A stretch of 22,403 nt of DNA from a virus: the IMG/VR virus record IMGVR_UViG_3300032249_000355, positions 1-22,403 of that record, one strand, 5' to 3'. The number at the start of each line of letters is the position of its first letter. Positions within the stretch are counted from its first letter, which is position 1. The translations under genes were made by a program, and so were the position numbers. Below, in pieces: positions 7,496-14,341 of this stretch. Under the pieces are notes generated by a model. The model saw only the letters and a program-made list of their open reading frames with translations, ran no database searches and was not told where the DNA came from.

Positions 7496-9125
7496 AATTA
7501 GAAATGCAGCAGATGGTATAAGGGAAAATCCTGAAATACTTAAAGCTATTGCTAAGAAAACAATTAAAATATTTGGACCTCCTGGCACAGGAAAAACTCA
7601 TAGTTTATTAGACATAGTTGAGAAGGGTATTTCAAGAAAACATATGGTGCCTGATTACATTGGTTTTTGTTCTTATACTGTAAAAGCTGCACGAGAAGGA
7701 ATGGAAAGAGTACTTAAAAAGTTTAAAGGTACATACAGAGAAGATTCTTTTGCATTATTTAAAACAATACATTCAATGTGTTTATCAAGAACAAGAGATG
7801 CAGCATTAGAAATAATAGATGAAAGAAAACATATTCCTGCTTTTAGTTATTTAGAACGAGGAGAAAAAATTAAATTAGAAGTTGGAAAAGACGATGACGG
7901 AAAATTAGTAATTAAAAATTATCCTATTCAATTATATGAGAAGGCAAGGAACTGTAAGATAACTTTAAAAGAAGCTTATGACAGTGATAGTTCAGAAGGA
8001 AAGACAAAAGATTGGCGTAATTTAGTAGATATAGTTAATAATTGGATCAAGTTTAAAGAGGGTTTCTTCATGGACTTTACTGACATGGTAGAAAACTTTT
8101 TGATTAATGATCATTCTTTTGAAACAGATTATTTTATTGTAGATGAAGCACAGGACTTAACTCCATTACAATGGGACTTTGTTTATTTAATGGCAGCTAA
8201 AGCTAAAAAAGTTTACATAGCAGGGGATGATGACCAGGCTATTCATGAATGGAATGGAGCTAGTGTAGAAGAATTTTTAAAGTTTCCAGGCAGATCTATT
8301 GTTTTAAGACAATCAAGAAGATTACCAGAAGAGGTATTAAGATTTTCAGTAAACATTATTAAGAATGTGGTTAATAGAAAAAAGAAACAGTATTATCCGG
8401 CAGGGCACAAAGGATATGTAAGCACAGATAATTTTAAATTAAGCCATGTTAAATTTGAAGATTATCTTAAAGATACTTGGATGATACTAACAAGAACTAA
8501 AAATGAATTGGTTGAGGTGAGAAATACTGCTAGAGATATGGGATTACATTTTAAAAACGCAAAGGGGTTAGGTTCAGTAAATCCAGCTGATTGGAAATCT
8601 ATTGCTCTATGGAATAAATTAATGGAAAACGGTTATCTTAATAGAGAAGAAATTACTTTTTTATATAAGTATATAAATAACATTGAACACGGTTGGAGAA
8701 CAATGACATCAAAAAAATGGAAAGCTATTAAGGAAGATTACCTTAATTATGAAATGTTAAATGAGAGATGTGGTTTAATACAGAATAAGGGACCATGGAC
8801 AACGGCCCTAGAAATTAAAGTAACAGATATAAATTATATTCAAAGATTAATAGAAAAAGGCATTGATTATACCACTAAACCATTGATTATTATAGATAAA
8901 ATACATCAAGTAAAAGGTGGAGAAGCTGATCATGTGGTTGTTTTTGAGGCCTGTCCAAAGATATGCACTTTAAGAGATAAGACACAAAAAGATAGAGACT
9001 CAGAGTTAAGAGTATGGTATGTGGCAGTAACAAGAGCTAAGAAAGGTTTAAACATTATTAAATTTAGCAAACCTTACGGGCATTATATGCCATTAGCTGC
9101 ATTAGGATATGGACATGGAATATGA
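7476..9125 (+). CDS. SF1A (UvrD/Rep/Dda-like) DNA helicase
   Basis: The 549-residue protein has the full SF1A motif set: Walker A GPPGTGKT (34-41), motif Ia FCSYTVKAARE, motif II VDEAQD (222-227), motif III AGDDDQAIHEWNGA (from 249), motif IV around LRQSRRLP, motif V VKGGEADHVVV (from 479) and motif VI VAVTRAK (516-522). At this length it lacks the large 1B/2B insertions of full UvrD and is closer in size to T4 Dda. SF1A helicases move 3'-5' or, in the Dda group, 5'-3' on ssDNA; polarity cannot be told from the sequence. It overlaps the primase gene by 20 bases and the DUF3310 gene by 4 (ATGA), so translation is probably coupled. With no DnaB or gp4 in view it is a candidate fork helicase. 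Confidence 0.93.
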   Translation: MNLPQTKIRNAADGIRENPEILKAIAKKTIKIFGPPGTGKTHSLLDIVEKGISRKHMVPDYIGFCSYTVKAAREGMERVLKKFKGTYREDSFALFKTIHSMCLSRTRDAALEIIDERKHIPAFSYLERGEKIKLEVGKDDDGKLVIKNYPIQLYEKARNCKITLKEAYDSDSSEGKTKDWRNLVDIVNNWIKFKEGFFMDFTDMVENFLINDHSFETDYFIVDEAQDLTPLQWDFVYLMAAKAKKVYIAGDDDQAIHEWNGASVEEFLKFPGRSIVLRQSRRLPEEVLRFSVNIIKNVVNRKKKQYYPAGHKGYVSTDNFKLSHVKFEDYLKDTWMILTRTKNELVEVRNTARDMGLHFKNAKGLGSVNPADWKSIALWNKLMENGYLNREEITFLYKYINNIEHGWRTMTSKKWKAIKEDYLNYEMLNERCGLIQNKGPWTTALEIKVTDINYIQRLIEKGIDYTTKPLIIIDKIHQVKGGEADHVVVFEACPKICTLRDKTQKDRDSELRVWYVAVTRAKKGLNIIKFSKPYGHYMPLAALGYGHGI

Positions 9126-9349
9126 CAAATAAAACATTCTTTAAACAAGTTGGTGGTAAACATTATAAGACAATGAAGATACAGCCTTCAGTATTTATAA
9201 ATGAAAATAATTTACTGTTTGCAGAAGGTAACGCAATTAAATACATATGCAGGCATAAATTAAAAGGAAAAAAAGAAGATATATTGAAAGCAATACATTA
9301 TTTAGAAATGATTTTAGAAAGAGATTATAAAGATGAGTTATCAAATTAA
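9122..9349 (+). CDS. DUF3310 family small phage protein
   Basis: The 75-residue product matches the family pattern: VGGKHYKTMKIQP near the N-terminus, then FAEGNAIKYICRHKLKGKKEDILKAIHYLEMILE. DUF3310 (sometimes labelled nucleotide-kinase-like) is widespread in phages of many hosts, often beside replication genes. Its biochemical role is not settled and the kinase label is weak because no P-loop is present here. The ATG overlaps the helicase stop (ATGA) and the end overlaps the polA start by 17 bases, placing it firmly inside the replication operon. Confidence 0.88.
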   Translation: MTNKTFFKQVGGKHYKTMKIQPSVFINENNLLFAEGNAIKYICRHKLKGKKEDILKAIHYLEMILERDYKDELSN

Positions 9350-11210
9350 TATGACAATACCTAATTCAGAATGGGTTACTCCAAGTGAGTTTCCGGATCT
9401 TTCACACGAAGATGAAATAGCGATAGACTTAGAAACAAGAGACGAAAACATGAAGACTCTTGGAACTGGTTGGGCTAGAAAAGATGGGGAAATAGTTGGT
9501 ATTGCAGTAGCTGCAGGATCCTTTAAAGGTTATTACCCAGTTAACCATCAAGGTGGAGGTAATTTACCAAGATCAAAAGTATTTAATTGGATTCAAGAAG
9601 TGTTAAAAACAAAGGCTGCTAAAATAATGCATAACGCTCAATACGATTTAGGTTGGATTAGATCTATGGGTTGGGAAGTAAAGGGACCTATCATTGATAC
9701 AATGGTTACTGCTGCATTGGTTGATGAGAATAGAAGAAGTTATTCTTTAAATAATCTGTCGATAGAAATGTTAGGAGAGATGAAATCTGAAACAGAGTTA
9801 AAAGAAGAAGCAGCGCAGAGAGGTTTAGATGCTAAAGCTGAGTTATGGAAAATGCCTGCAATGGCTGTTGGTTTTTATGCAGAGCAGGATGCTGTACTTA
9901 CATTAAAACTTTGGAACCATTTAAAAACATTTATTAGAAAAGAACAATTACAAACTATATGGAACATGGAAATGGAGTTGCTTCCAATATTAATAAAAAT
10001 GAGAGAGATTGGAATAAGAGTTGATATAGATAAAGCTGAAGTATTAAAAAAACAATTTAAAACATTAGAGAGTAGTTTAATAACAGAAATAAAAAAATTA
10101 TCAGGGATAGCTGTAGATATATGGGCTGCTAGATCAGTGGCTAAGGCATTTGATGCTGTTGGAATTAAATATGATTTAACTGAAAAAAGTAAAGCGCCAT
10201 CGTTTACTACTAATTGGCTCACGAACAACGAACATCCACTTGCAAAGTTAATTAGAGAAGCAAGGGAAGTAAACAAACTTCACTCAACATTTATAGACAG
10301 TATATTAAGATACTCTCACAAAGGTAGAATCCATGCTGAAATCAATCAATTAAGATCTGATACTGGAGGAACGGTATCTGGAAGATTATCCTATTCTAAC
10401 CCTAATTTGCAACAAATTCCTGCTAGAAATAAGGATTATGGTAAATTAATTAGAGGTTTATTCTTACCTGAAGAAGGTTGTAAATGGGGATCTTTTGACT
10501 ATTCACAGCAAGAACCAAGACTGGTTGTTCATTACGCAGCAACTACAGATAAAAAATTAGGGGGCCTTGCAGGGGCAGATGTATTAATTAAAGCTTACAG
10601 GGAAGATGATGCTGACTTTCACCAGGTTGTAGCTGATATGGCTAATATCCCTAGAACACAGGCTAAAACAATTAATTTAGGTATATTTTATGGAATGGGA
10701 CAAGCTAAGTTAGCTAAACAATTAGGAATAACAGTAGAAGAAGCAAAAGCAATTTTAGCAGAGTACAACAATAAAGTTCCTTTTGTTAAACAATTAGCAA
10801 ATAGAGTACAAAAGCAAGCGTCAGAAACAGGTGCAGTTAAAACAATTGGTGGAAGAAAATGTAGATTTAATTTATATGAACCTAAAAGCTATGGATTATT
10901 TTTAGCTTTAACTGAAAAAGAATATATTATGGAACATGGAAGTTTATCTTCTGCTAGAAGAGCAATGACATACAAAGCATTAAATAGATTAATTCAAGGA
11001 TCTGCAGCAGATCAAGTAAAAATTGCTATGGTTAATTGTTATAAAGCAGGACATATACCAATGTTACAAATTCATGATGAGTTATGTTTCAACGTAGAAT
11101 CTGAGGGTGATGAAAAAAATATTATTGATGTAATGGAGAGTTCAGTAGAGTTAGAAGTTCCTAATAAGGTTGATGTAGCGATAGGAGATAATTGGGGAGA
11201 AGCAATGTAA
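9333..11210 (+). CDS. polA: Family A DNA polymerase with 3'-5' exonuclease (PolA), Leu762 type
   Basis: The 625-residue protein has a proofreading domain with ExoI Asp32-x-Glu34 (DLET), ExoII Asp105 (NAQYDLGW) and ExoIII Tyr182 with Asp186 (YAEQDA), then the polymerase domain. Motif A is DYSQQEPR (Asp389, Glu394), motif B is RTQAKTINLGIFYG (Lys445, Leu449, Tyr453) and motif C is IHDE (His581, Asp582, Glu583). In motif B the residue equivalent to E. coli Phe762 is Leu449, the variant reported as common in uncultured marine phages. Motif A also departs from the usual DYSQIELR (Ile to Gln, Leu to Pro). All catalytic acids are present and there is no 5' nuclease domain, as in T7-type enzymes. ATG 9333 overlaps DUF3310; ATG 9351, just after the DUF3310 stop, is an alternative. 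Confidence 0.97.
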   Translation: MSYQINMTIPNSEWVTPSEFPDLSHEDEIAIDLETRDENMKTLGTGWARKDGEIVGIAVAAGSFKGYYPVNHQGGGNLPRSKVFNWIQEVLKTKAAKIMHNAQYDLGWIRSMGWEVKGPIIDTMVTAALVDENRRSYSLNNLSIEMLGEMKSETELKEEAAQRGLDAKAELWKMPAMAVGFYAEQDAVLTLKLWNHLKTFIRKEQLQTIWNMEMELLPILIKMREIGIRVDIDKAEVLKKQFKTLESSLITEIKKLSGIAVDIWAARSVAKAFDAVGIKYDLTEKSKAPSFTTNWLTNNEHPLAKLIREAREVNKLHSTFIDSILRYSHKGRIHAEINQLRSDTGGTVSGRLSYSNPNLQQIPARNKDYGKLIRGLFLPEEGCKWGSFDYSQQEPRLVVHYAATTDKKLGGLAGADVLIKAYREDDADFHQVVADMANIPRTQAKTINLGIFYGMGQAKLAKQLGITVEEAKAILAEYNNKVPFVKQLANRVQKQASETGAVKTIGGRKCRFNLYEPKSYGLFLALTEKEYIMEHGSLSSARRAMTYKALNRLIQGSAADQVKIAMVNCYKAGHIPMLQIHDELCFNVESEGDEKNIIDVMESSVELEVPNKVDVAIGDNWGEAM

Positions 11211-11587
11211 TGTTAAAAACACTTTGGCCTAAATATTTATTATTTAAAAACAAAATTGAAGCAATTAATATTGAACAAATTGATTTTGAAAATATTAATG
11301 ATGCGAAAGCAGAGTTTACTACACCGCCTGTTTTAGAAAAAACAGAAAACCGTAGATTTATTTGTAGAGATGGTAATTGTAGATTAACAATTGCGAATAA
11401 AGAAAACTATACGCATGCTTTATGTTATGTGTTAGATGATAAAGATGAGGTCCTTTTTTTTAAAAGATTAAATGATTTAGTATATAAAAACGAAAAAGAA
11501 AATATTCCTATGAATGATTTTGAATTTATTTTTAAAGACGACTTTCTCTATGCATTAATTAGTAAATGCAAAAATTTATTTAACTAA
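11210..11587 (+). CDS. Unknown 125-aa protein at the end of the replication operon
   Basis: The ATG at 11210 shares its A with the polA TAA stop (TAATG), a common coupling arrangement. A longer frame starting at TTG 11192 is less likely. The protein has a mixed alpha/beta look and two Cys near the middle (FICRDGNCRLTI), which could pair or bind metal. The second half alternates acidic and aromatic residues (DKDEVLFFKRLND, NDFEFIFKDDFLY). No family recognised. It is the last plus-strand gene before two minus-strand genes and ends one base before the stop of the convergent gene. Confidence 0.75.
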   Translation: MLKTLWPKYLLFKNKIEAINIEQIDFENINDAKAEFTTPPVLEKTENRRFICRDGNCRLTIANKENYTHALCYVLDDKDEVLFFKRLNDLVYKNEKENIPMNDFEFIFKDDFLYALISKCKNLFN

Positions 11588-11588
11588 A

Positions 11589-11804
11589 CTAAGAAGCGAT
11601 ATCTAAATCTTCTTCAGTATTAAATAATTGTTCTCTTGCTTTTAATACATCTTGTTCTCTAAGCCTTCTTTTGATTTCTTTAAGCTCAAGATCAATTTGC
11701 ATCATATCAAGAGTTTCTGTACCTTGCTCAAGATATTTTTGGTTCCACTTGGTTTCCAAAACCATCTTTTTAGCTAACAACGATTCCTGACTTTGCAGTA
11801 TCAT
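11589..11804 (-). CDS. Small coiled-coil protein, minus strand (71 aa)
   Basis: On the minus strand a near-perfect Shine-Dalgarno (GAGGAGATAA directly before ATG) fixes the start at 11804. The product is almost entirely helical, with heptad-like Leu/Met/Ile spacing and dense charge (about residues 28-64, with KEIKRRLREQDVLKAREQL). A coiled-coil dimer is likely. The end is acidic. It overlaps the upstream minus-strand gene by 35 bases, so both are probably one transcript. Function unknown; small helical proteins expressed away from the replication operon are often host-interaction or regulatory factors in phages, but that is a guess here. Confidence 0.72.
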   Translation of the reverse strand: MILQSQESLLAKKMVLETKWNQKYLEQGTETLDMMQIDLELKEIKRRLREQDVLKAREQLFNTEEDLDIAS

Positions 11805-11985
11805 TTATCTCCTCATATGTTAGGAAGACTTTGGATGGGGAATAAGTAATTTCTTTACTCCAAATTCCTCCGCCTTCTCTAAGCTTTGTTATAAAGTTAT
11901 TCTTCGCTTCATCATCACTAGTACCATTTACGTCAAGTATTATACGTTGACCAGCATATCTAGCGATAAAACGATACAACTTCAT
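11770..11985 (-). CDS. Small unknown protein, minus strand (71 aa)
   Basis: The start ATG at 11985 lies 7 bases from the end of a good minus-strand promoter (TTGCAA-N17-TATTAT, 12020 to 11992), so transcription would begin at or very near the start codon and the mRNA would be leaderless or almost so. The protein looks like a compact alpha/beta domain: a beta-strand start (KLYRFIARYAGQRIILDV), a helix (SDDEAKNNFITKLREGG), then WSKEITYSPSKVFLTYEEI. No family recognised. It is first in a two-gene minus-strand unit diverging from the operon at 12068. Confidence 0.68.
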   Translation of the reverse strand: MKLYRFIARYAGQRIILDVNGTSDDEAKNNFITKLREGGGIWSKEITYSPSKVFLTYEEINDTAKSGIVVS

Positions 11986-11991
11986 AATATA

Positions 11992-12020
11992 ATAATATCA
12001 ATGATTTAATATTATTGCAA
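11992..12020 (-). promoter_or_regulatory. Sigma70-like promoter for the minus-strand pair
   Basis: Read on the minus strand: TTGCAA (12020-12015), 17-base spacer, TATTAT (11997-11992). Both hexamers are close to consensus and the spacing is ideal. The predicted transcription start falls at about 11985, the A of the start codon. AT-rich DNA makes chance -10 matches common, so the paired -35 and spacing carry most of the weight. Confidence 0.5.
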
Positions 12021-12029
12021 TACTATCTA

Positions 12030-12068
12030 TTGACATCTAACTATATTTCATTATATCAAGATAAGATA
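12030..12068 (+). promoter_or_regulatory. Promoter TTGACA-N16-TATATC with overlapping operator half
   Basis: A consensus TTGACA (12030-12035) is followed after 16 bases by TATATC (12052-12057). The 15-base string TATCAAGATAAGATA (12054-12068) overlaps the -10 and runs into the ATG at 12068. It is identical to 20509-20523, upstream of another operon, where it is the right part of a perfect palindrome. Transcription would start about 4 bases before the start codon. Confidence 0.6.
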
Positions 12069-12334
12069 TGACAACAAAAAGCAAATCGAAAGCGTGGCAA
12101 GAATATTCTTCTAAAATAGATGATATTTTAGGTAGAATGTATGACACCAACTATCAAGGTCAAAAAGTGACTGAAGATAGTCCTGAATGTGTGGATGCAA
12201 TACTTCGACTATCTAGTGTTAGTATAAAAATGGGAACTATAGATTTTTTTCCATTGACTGAACATTATGCTAAGTTATTAGTAAGAGATGAATTGTTATC
12301 TAGAGAAGAACAAAAACAACAAAGAAGACACTAA
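12068..12334 (+). CDS. Unknown 88-aa protein, first gene of the micro-ORF operon
   Basis: First gene behind the 12030 promoter, with almost no untranslated leader and no Shine-Dalgarno. The product is charged at both ends and helical: N-terminal TTKSKSKAWQEY, a middle with DSPECVDAILRLSSVSIKMG, and a C-terminal helix LLVRDELLSREEQKQQRRH. No known family. The stop overlaps the next ATG (TAATG). As the leading gene of a tightly coupled operon it may set the translation rate of the membrane peptides that follow. Confidence 0.75.
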   Translation: MTTKSKSKAWQEYSSKIDDILGRMYDTNYQGQKVTEDSPECVDAILRLSSVSIKMGTIDFFPLTEHYAKLLVRDELLSREEQKQQRRH

Positions 12335-12444
12335 TGGAAAATCATTATAAATATATTAGGCAAATACTTATATTAACTTTAATATTATTTCCTAAATTAA
12401 CTTTTATTTTTATTGGACTTATGGCTTATCTTTGGTTATTTTAA
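12334..12444 (+). CDS. Membrane micropeptide (36 aa)
   Basis: ATG overlaps the upstream stop by one base (TAATG). After a short basic/aromatic N-terminus (MENHYKYIRQ), residues 11-36 are almost all Leu, Ile, Phe and Ala with one Lys: a long hydrophobic span with a Pro-Lys in the middle (LFPKLTFIF) that could form a hairpin. No homology recognised. It is the first of a run of tiny membrane ORFs; the overlap and the shared hydrophobic character support coding. Confidence 0.55.
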   Translation: MENHYKYIRQILILTLILFPKLTFIFIGLMAYLWLF

Positions 12445-12453
12445 GGAGTAATT

Positions 12454-12654
12454 ATGGACTATACAAAATGGAAATCAGTAGCAGTAAGAAAAGATAAATA
12501 CGATATAATAAAAGCTTTGTGTGACAAAAAATATAGAGCGCCTGCAGCATTTATTGCAAAACTTGTTGATGAATACATAACTTTTCAAGCAAGTAAAAAT
12601 AAACAAACTGTAGAAATTTATATCAACAATTTATTAAACGGAAAATCAAAATGA
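12454..12654 (+). CDS. Ribbon-helix-helix-like small protein, candidate regulator
   Basis: A good Shine-Dalgarno (AAGGAG, about 6 bases before ATG) marks the start. The 66 residues read like an RHH/CopG-Arc domain: a short N-terminal strand with alternating residues (KWKSVAVRKD), helix 1 (KYDIIKALCDKKY), a turn, and helix 2 (PAAFIAKLVDEYITFQA), followed by a helical tail. RHH dimers bind palindromic operators through the strand. That makes this protein a reasonable candidate for the factor acting at the ATCTTATC/GATAAGAT palindromes in this window, one of which lies at its own operon promoter. Fold recognition is by eye and the family link is moderate. Confidence 0.65.
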   Translation: MDYTKWKSVAVRKDKYDIIKALCDKKYRAPAAFIAKLVDEYITFQASKNKQTVEIYINNLLNGKSK

Positions 12655-12731
12655 CATACTTTTTTATATGGATGGGGTTATTAATTGCTTTAATAGCTTT
12701 AGTATTATTTATAGTGTGGTGTTGTAAATGA
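12651..12731 (+). CDS. Membrane micropeptide (26 aa)
   Basis: ATG overlaps the RHH-like gene stop by four bases (ATGA). Nearly the whole peptide is one hydrophobic span (MGLLIALIALVLFIVW) capped by Cys-Cys-Lys. It ends with another ATGA overlap into the lipoprotein gene. The paired overlaps on both sides are the main support for coding. Confidence 0.5.
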   Translation: MTYFFIWMGLLIALIALVLFIVWCCK

Positions 12732-12880
12732 AACCAATTGTAATAATTATGTGCCTACTTCTATCTGGTTGCTTTGGCACTGAACTTCTTAGAATAGGTG
12801 GTATTGGAATTAAAACAGGAGATATAATTTCTTTACCCCACAAAATAGAAACACTAACAAAAGATAAAAATGATAAGTAA
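12728..12880 (+). CDS. Small lipoprotein with lipobox (50 aa)
   Basis: The N-terminus is a classic lipoprotein signal: one Lys, a hydrophobic core (PIVIIMCLLLSG) and the lipobox L-S-G-C with Cys15 as the lipidated residue, followed by FGTELLRIGGIG. After cleavage about 35 residues would remain, anchored to a membrane. In phages, tiny lipoproteins serve as outer-membrane spanin subunits or superinfection-exclusion proteins; the mature part is short and not proline-rich, so an o-spanin role is possible but not shown. It overlaps both neighbours (ATGA before, 11 bases after). Confidence 0.62.
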   Translation: MKPIVIIMCLLLSGCFGTELLRIGGIGIKTGDIISLPHKIETLTKDKNDK

Positions 12881-12983
12881 ACATTTAAAAGATATAAAGA
12901 AGTTATTAAAAGCATACCATAAGAAATTTGATTGCTTCGGTAAGCAACGAAATAAACCAACTAAAAGAAAGAGAAAAAGATAA
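12870..12983 (+). CDS. Very basic micropeptide (37 aa)
   Basis: The product is strongly cationic, more than a third Lys and Arg, ending in TKRKRKR, with a single Cys in the middle (FDCFGKQ). It overlaps the lipoprotein gene by 11 bases and shares the A of its TAA with the next ATG. Likely nucleic-acid or membrane-surface binding by charge alone. No family recognised. Confidence 0.45.
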   Translation: MISKHLKDIKKLLKAYHKKFDCFGKQRNKPTKRKRKR

Positions 12984-13051
12984 TGGAAAGTAATATAATT
13001 GAATTAATAATTATAGGAATACTTGCAGCTTTTTTTGTGAGTATAATTTAA
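12983..13051 (+). CDS. Membrane micropeptide (22 aa)
   Basis: A single hydrophobic helix (IIELIIIGILAAFFVSII) after M-E-S-N. ATG overlaps the upstream stop (TAATG) and the next ATG follows the stop directly. At 22 residues it is near the lower limit of what can be called by eye; support is positional and compositional only. Confidence 0.4.
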   Translation: MESNIIELIIIGILAAFFVSII

Positions 13052-13144
13052 ATGATTGAATTAATGAAAGCATTATATTGGTCAGAAATTATACTTATAA
13101 TAGTTCTGGGAATAATTTTTATAAGCTTTATGAAAAAAAGATAA
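13052..13144 (+). CDS. Membrane micropeptide with basic end (30 aa)
   Basis: Starts at the base after the previous stop. A short amphipathic start (MIELMKALYW) is followed by one transmembrane span (IILIIVLGIIFISF) and the positive tail MKKR, giving a predicted orientation with the C-terminus in the cytoplasm. No family recognised. Confidence 0.45.
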   Translation: MIELMKALYWSEIILIIVLGIIFISFMKKR

Positions 13145-13146
13145 AT

Positions 13147-13239
13147 ATGAATATAAAAAATCATAAACCAAATGGTTGGGTATTATTAATAGTGATAAGT
13201 TGGTTGTTATTAATTTTGTCAATAACAATTCTTAAATGA
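13147..13239 (+). CDS. Membrane micropeptide (30 aa)
   Basis: Begins two bases after the previous stop. A polar, basic N-terminus (MNIKNHKPNG) is followed by one span (WVLLIVISWLLLILSITI) ending in Leu-Lys. The ATGA overlap at its end couples it to the next ORF. Predicted single-pass membrane peptide of unknown function. Confidence 0.45.
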   Translation: MNIKNHKPNGWVLLIVISWLLLILSITILK

Positions 13240-13343
13240 TTTTTAAATTAATTAAAAACTTTTCCTCTTGGTTAAATTATAAACTTTGGTTATATGAAGT
13301 AAGAAAAAGAACAAAAAGATATAAAAAAGAAGGAAAGTTGTGA
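13236..13343 (+). CDS. Basic, aromatic micropeptide (35 aa)
   Basis: ATGA overlap with the previous ORF. The N-terminal half is amphipathic and aromatic (FKLIKNFSSWLNYKLWLYE); the C-terminal half is strongly basic (VRKRTKRYKKEGKL). This looks like a membrane-surface or nucleic-acid binding peptide. The gene stop overlaps the GTG start of the epimerase (GTGA), and the AAGGAA inside its end serves as the epimerase Shine-Dalgarno. Confidence 0.5.
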   Translation: MIFKLIKNFSSWLNYKLWLYEVRKRTKRYKKEGKL

Positions 13344-14341
13344 AAATTTTAATTACAGGGGCCGCAGGTTTTTTAGGATCTCATATTGGTATTAAGTTAT
13401 CTAAACTTGGTTATGATGTTTATGGTGTAGACAACATGATTGGTGGAGATGATTATAATTGGAATTGGTTACCAAAAGAAAAAGCATTTAAATATGATTG
13501 TTCTAATTTAGAACAAATGTTGTTAATAACAAAAGATATGGATGTTGTTTATCATTGTGCTGCAACTCCTCACGAAGGACTTTCAGTATTTTCACCTTAT
13601 ACAATTACACAAAACAATTTAATGGCTACAGTTGGTGTGGTAACTGCTGCAGTACAAAATAAAGTTAAAAAGATTATTTATTGTTCATCAATGGCAAGAT
13701 ATGGACATCAAGGAACTCCATTTACAGAAGATATGAAACCAAGACCGGTAGATCCATATGGTGTATCAAAAGTAGCAGGGGAACAAATGCTGCAGATATT
13801 ATGTGATACTCATGGAGTAGATTGGACAATTGCAGTGCCTCATAACATTATAGGGCCATTACAAAAATATGACGACCCATTTAGGAATGTGGTATCAATA
13901 TTTTTAAATAGAATGATGCAGGGTAAACCACCAATAATTTATGGAGATGGATTACAAACAAGATGTTTTTCTTATGTGGATGATTGTGTGTATTGTTTAA
14001 TTAGAATGATTCATGGCGGTAGCAAAGAAGTTATAAACATAGGACCAGATGAAGAATTTACAACTGTAAAAGAATTGGCTGAAATATGTGCAAACATAAC
14101 TGGCTATAATGGAACTTTTACTTATGTGCCTGATAGACCACAAGAAGTTAAACATGCTGTGTGTTCATCAGATAAAGCTAGAAAAATTTTAAAATATAAA
14201 ACAACAACTAAACTAAAGAAAGCTGTTGAAGAAACTTATAAATATATAAAAGAACGTGGTGCAAAACCTTTTAATTATTATTTAGATTTAGAAATAATAA
14301 ATGAGAAAACTCCTAAAACTTGGACTGAGAAAAAGATATGA
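13340..14341 (+). CDS. NAD-dependent nucleotide-sugar epimerase/dehydratase (extended SDR)
   Basis: The 333-residue protein is a complete extended short-chain dehydrogenase. It has the Rossmann motif TGAAGFLG (6-13), Asp near residue 36 for the NAD ribose (YGVDNMIGG), the catalytic Ser region CSSM (115-118) and Tyr140-x3-Lys144 (YGVSK). RCFSYVDD, typical of the UDP/GDP-sugar epimerase group, lies further on. The substrate cannot be read from the sequence; UDP-glucose/GlcNAc 4-epimerase or GDP-mannose epimerase-like activity is likely. Phages carry such genes to make modified sugars, probably for glycosylating virion protein, DNA or host surface glycans. The GTG start with Shine-Dalgarno AAGGAA overlaps the upstream micro-ORF, and the end overlaps the glycosyltransferase (ATGA), implying a joint pathway. 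Confidence 0.93.
   Translation: MKILITGAAGFLGSHIGIKLSKLGYDVYGVDNMIGGDDYNWNWLPKEKAFKYDCSNLEQMLLITKDMDVVYHCAATPHEGLSVFSPYTITQNNLMATVGVVTAAVQNKVKKIIYCSSMARYGHQGTPFTEDMKPRPVDPYGVSKVAGEQMLQILCDTHGVDWTIAVPHNIIGPLQKYDDPFRNVVSIFLNRMMQGKPPIIYGDGLQTRCFSYVDDCVYCLIRMIHGGSKEVINIGPDEEFTTVKELAEICANITGYNGTFTYVPDRPQEVKHAVCSSDKARKILKYKTTTKLKKAVEETYKYIKERGAKPFNYYLDLEIINEKTPKTWTEKKI

Noticed and set aside
9875-10276. Minus-strand open frame of 133 codons inside polA
   Set aside because: Antisense to well-conserved polymerase sequence; Ser/Leu/Asn-rich translation typical of the complement of an AT-rich gene.
12709-12960. Minus-strand open frame of 83 codons
   Set aside because: Opposite the lipoprotein gene, whose signal peptide and lipobox and coupled neighbours are more convincing.
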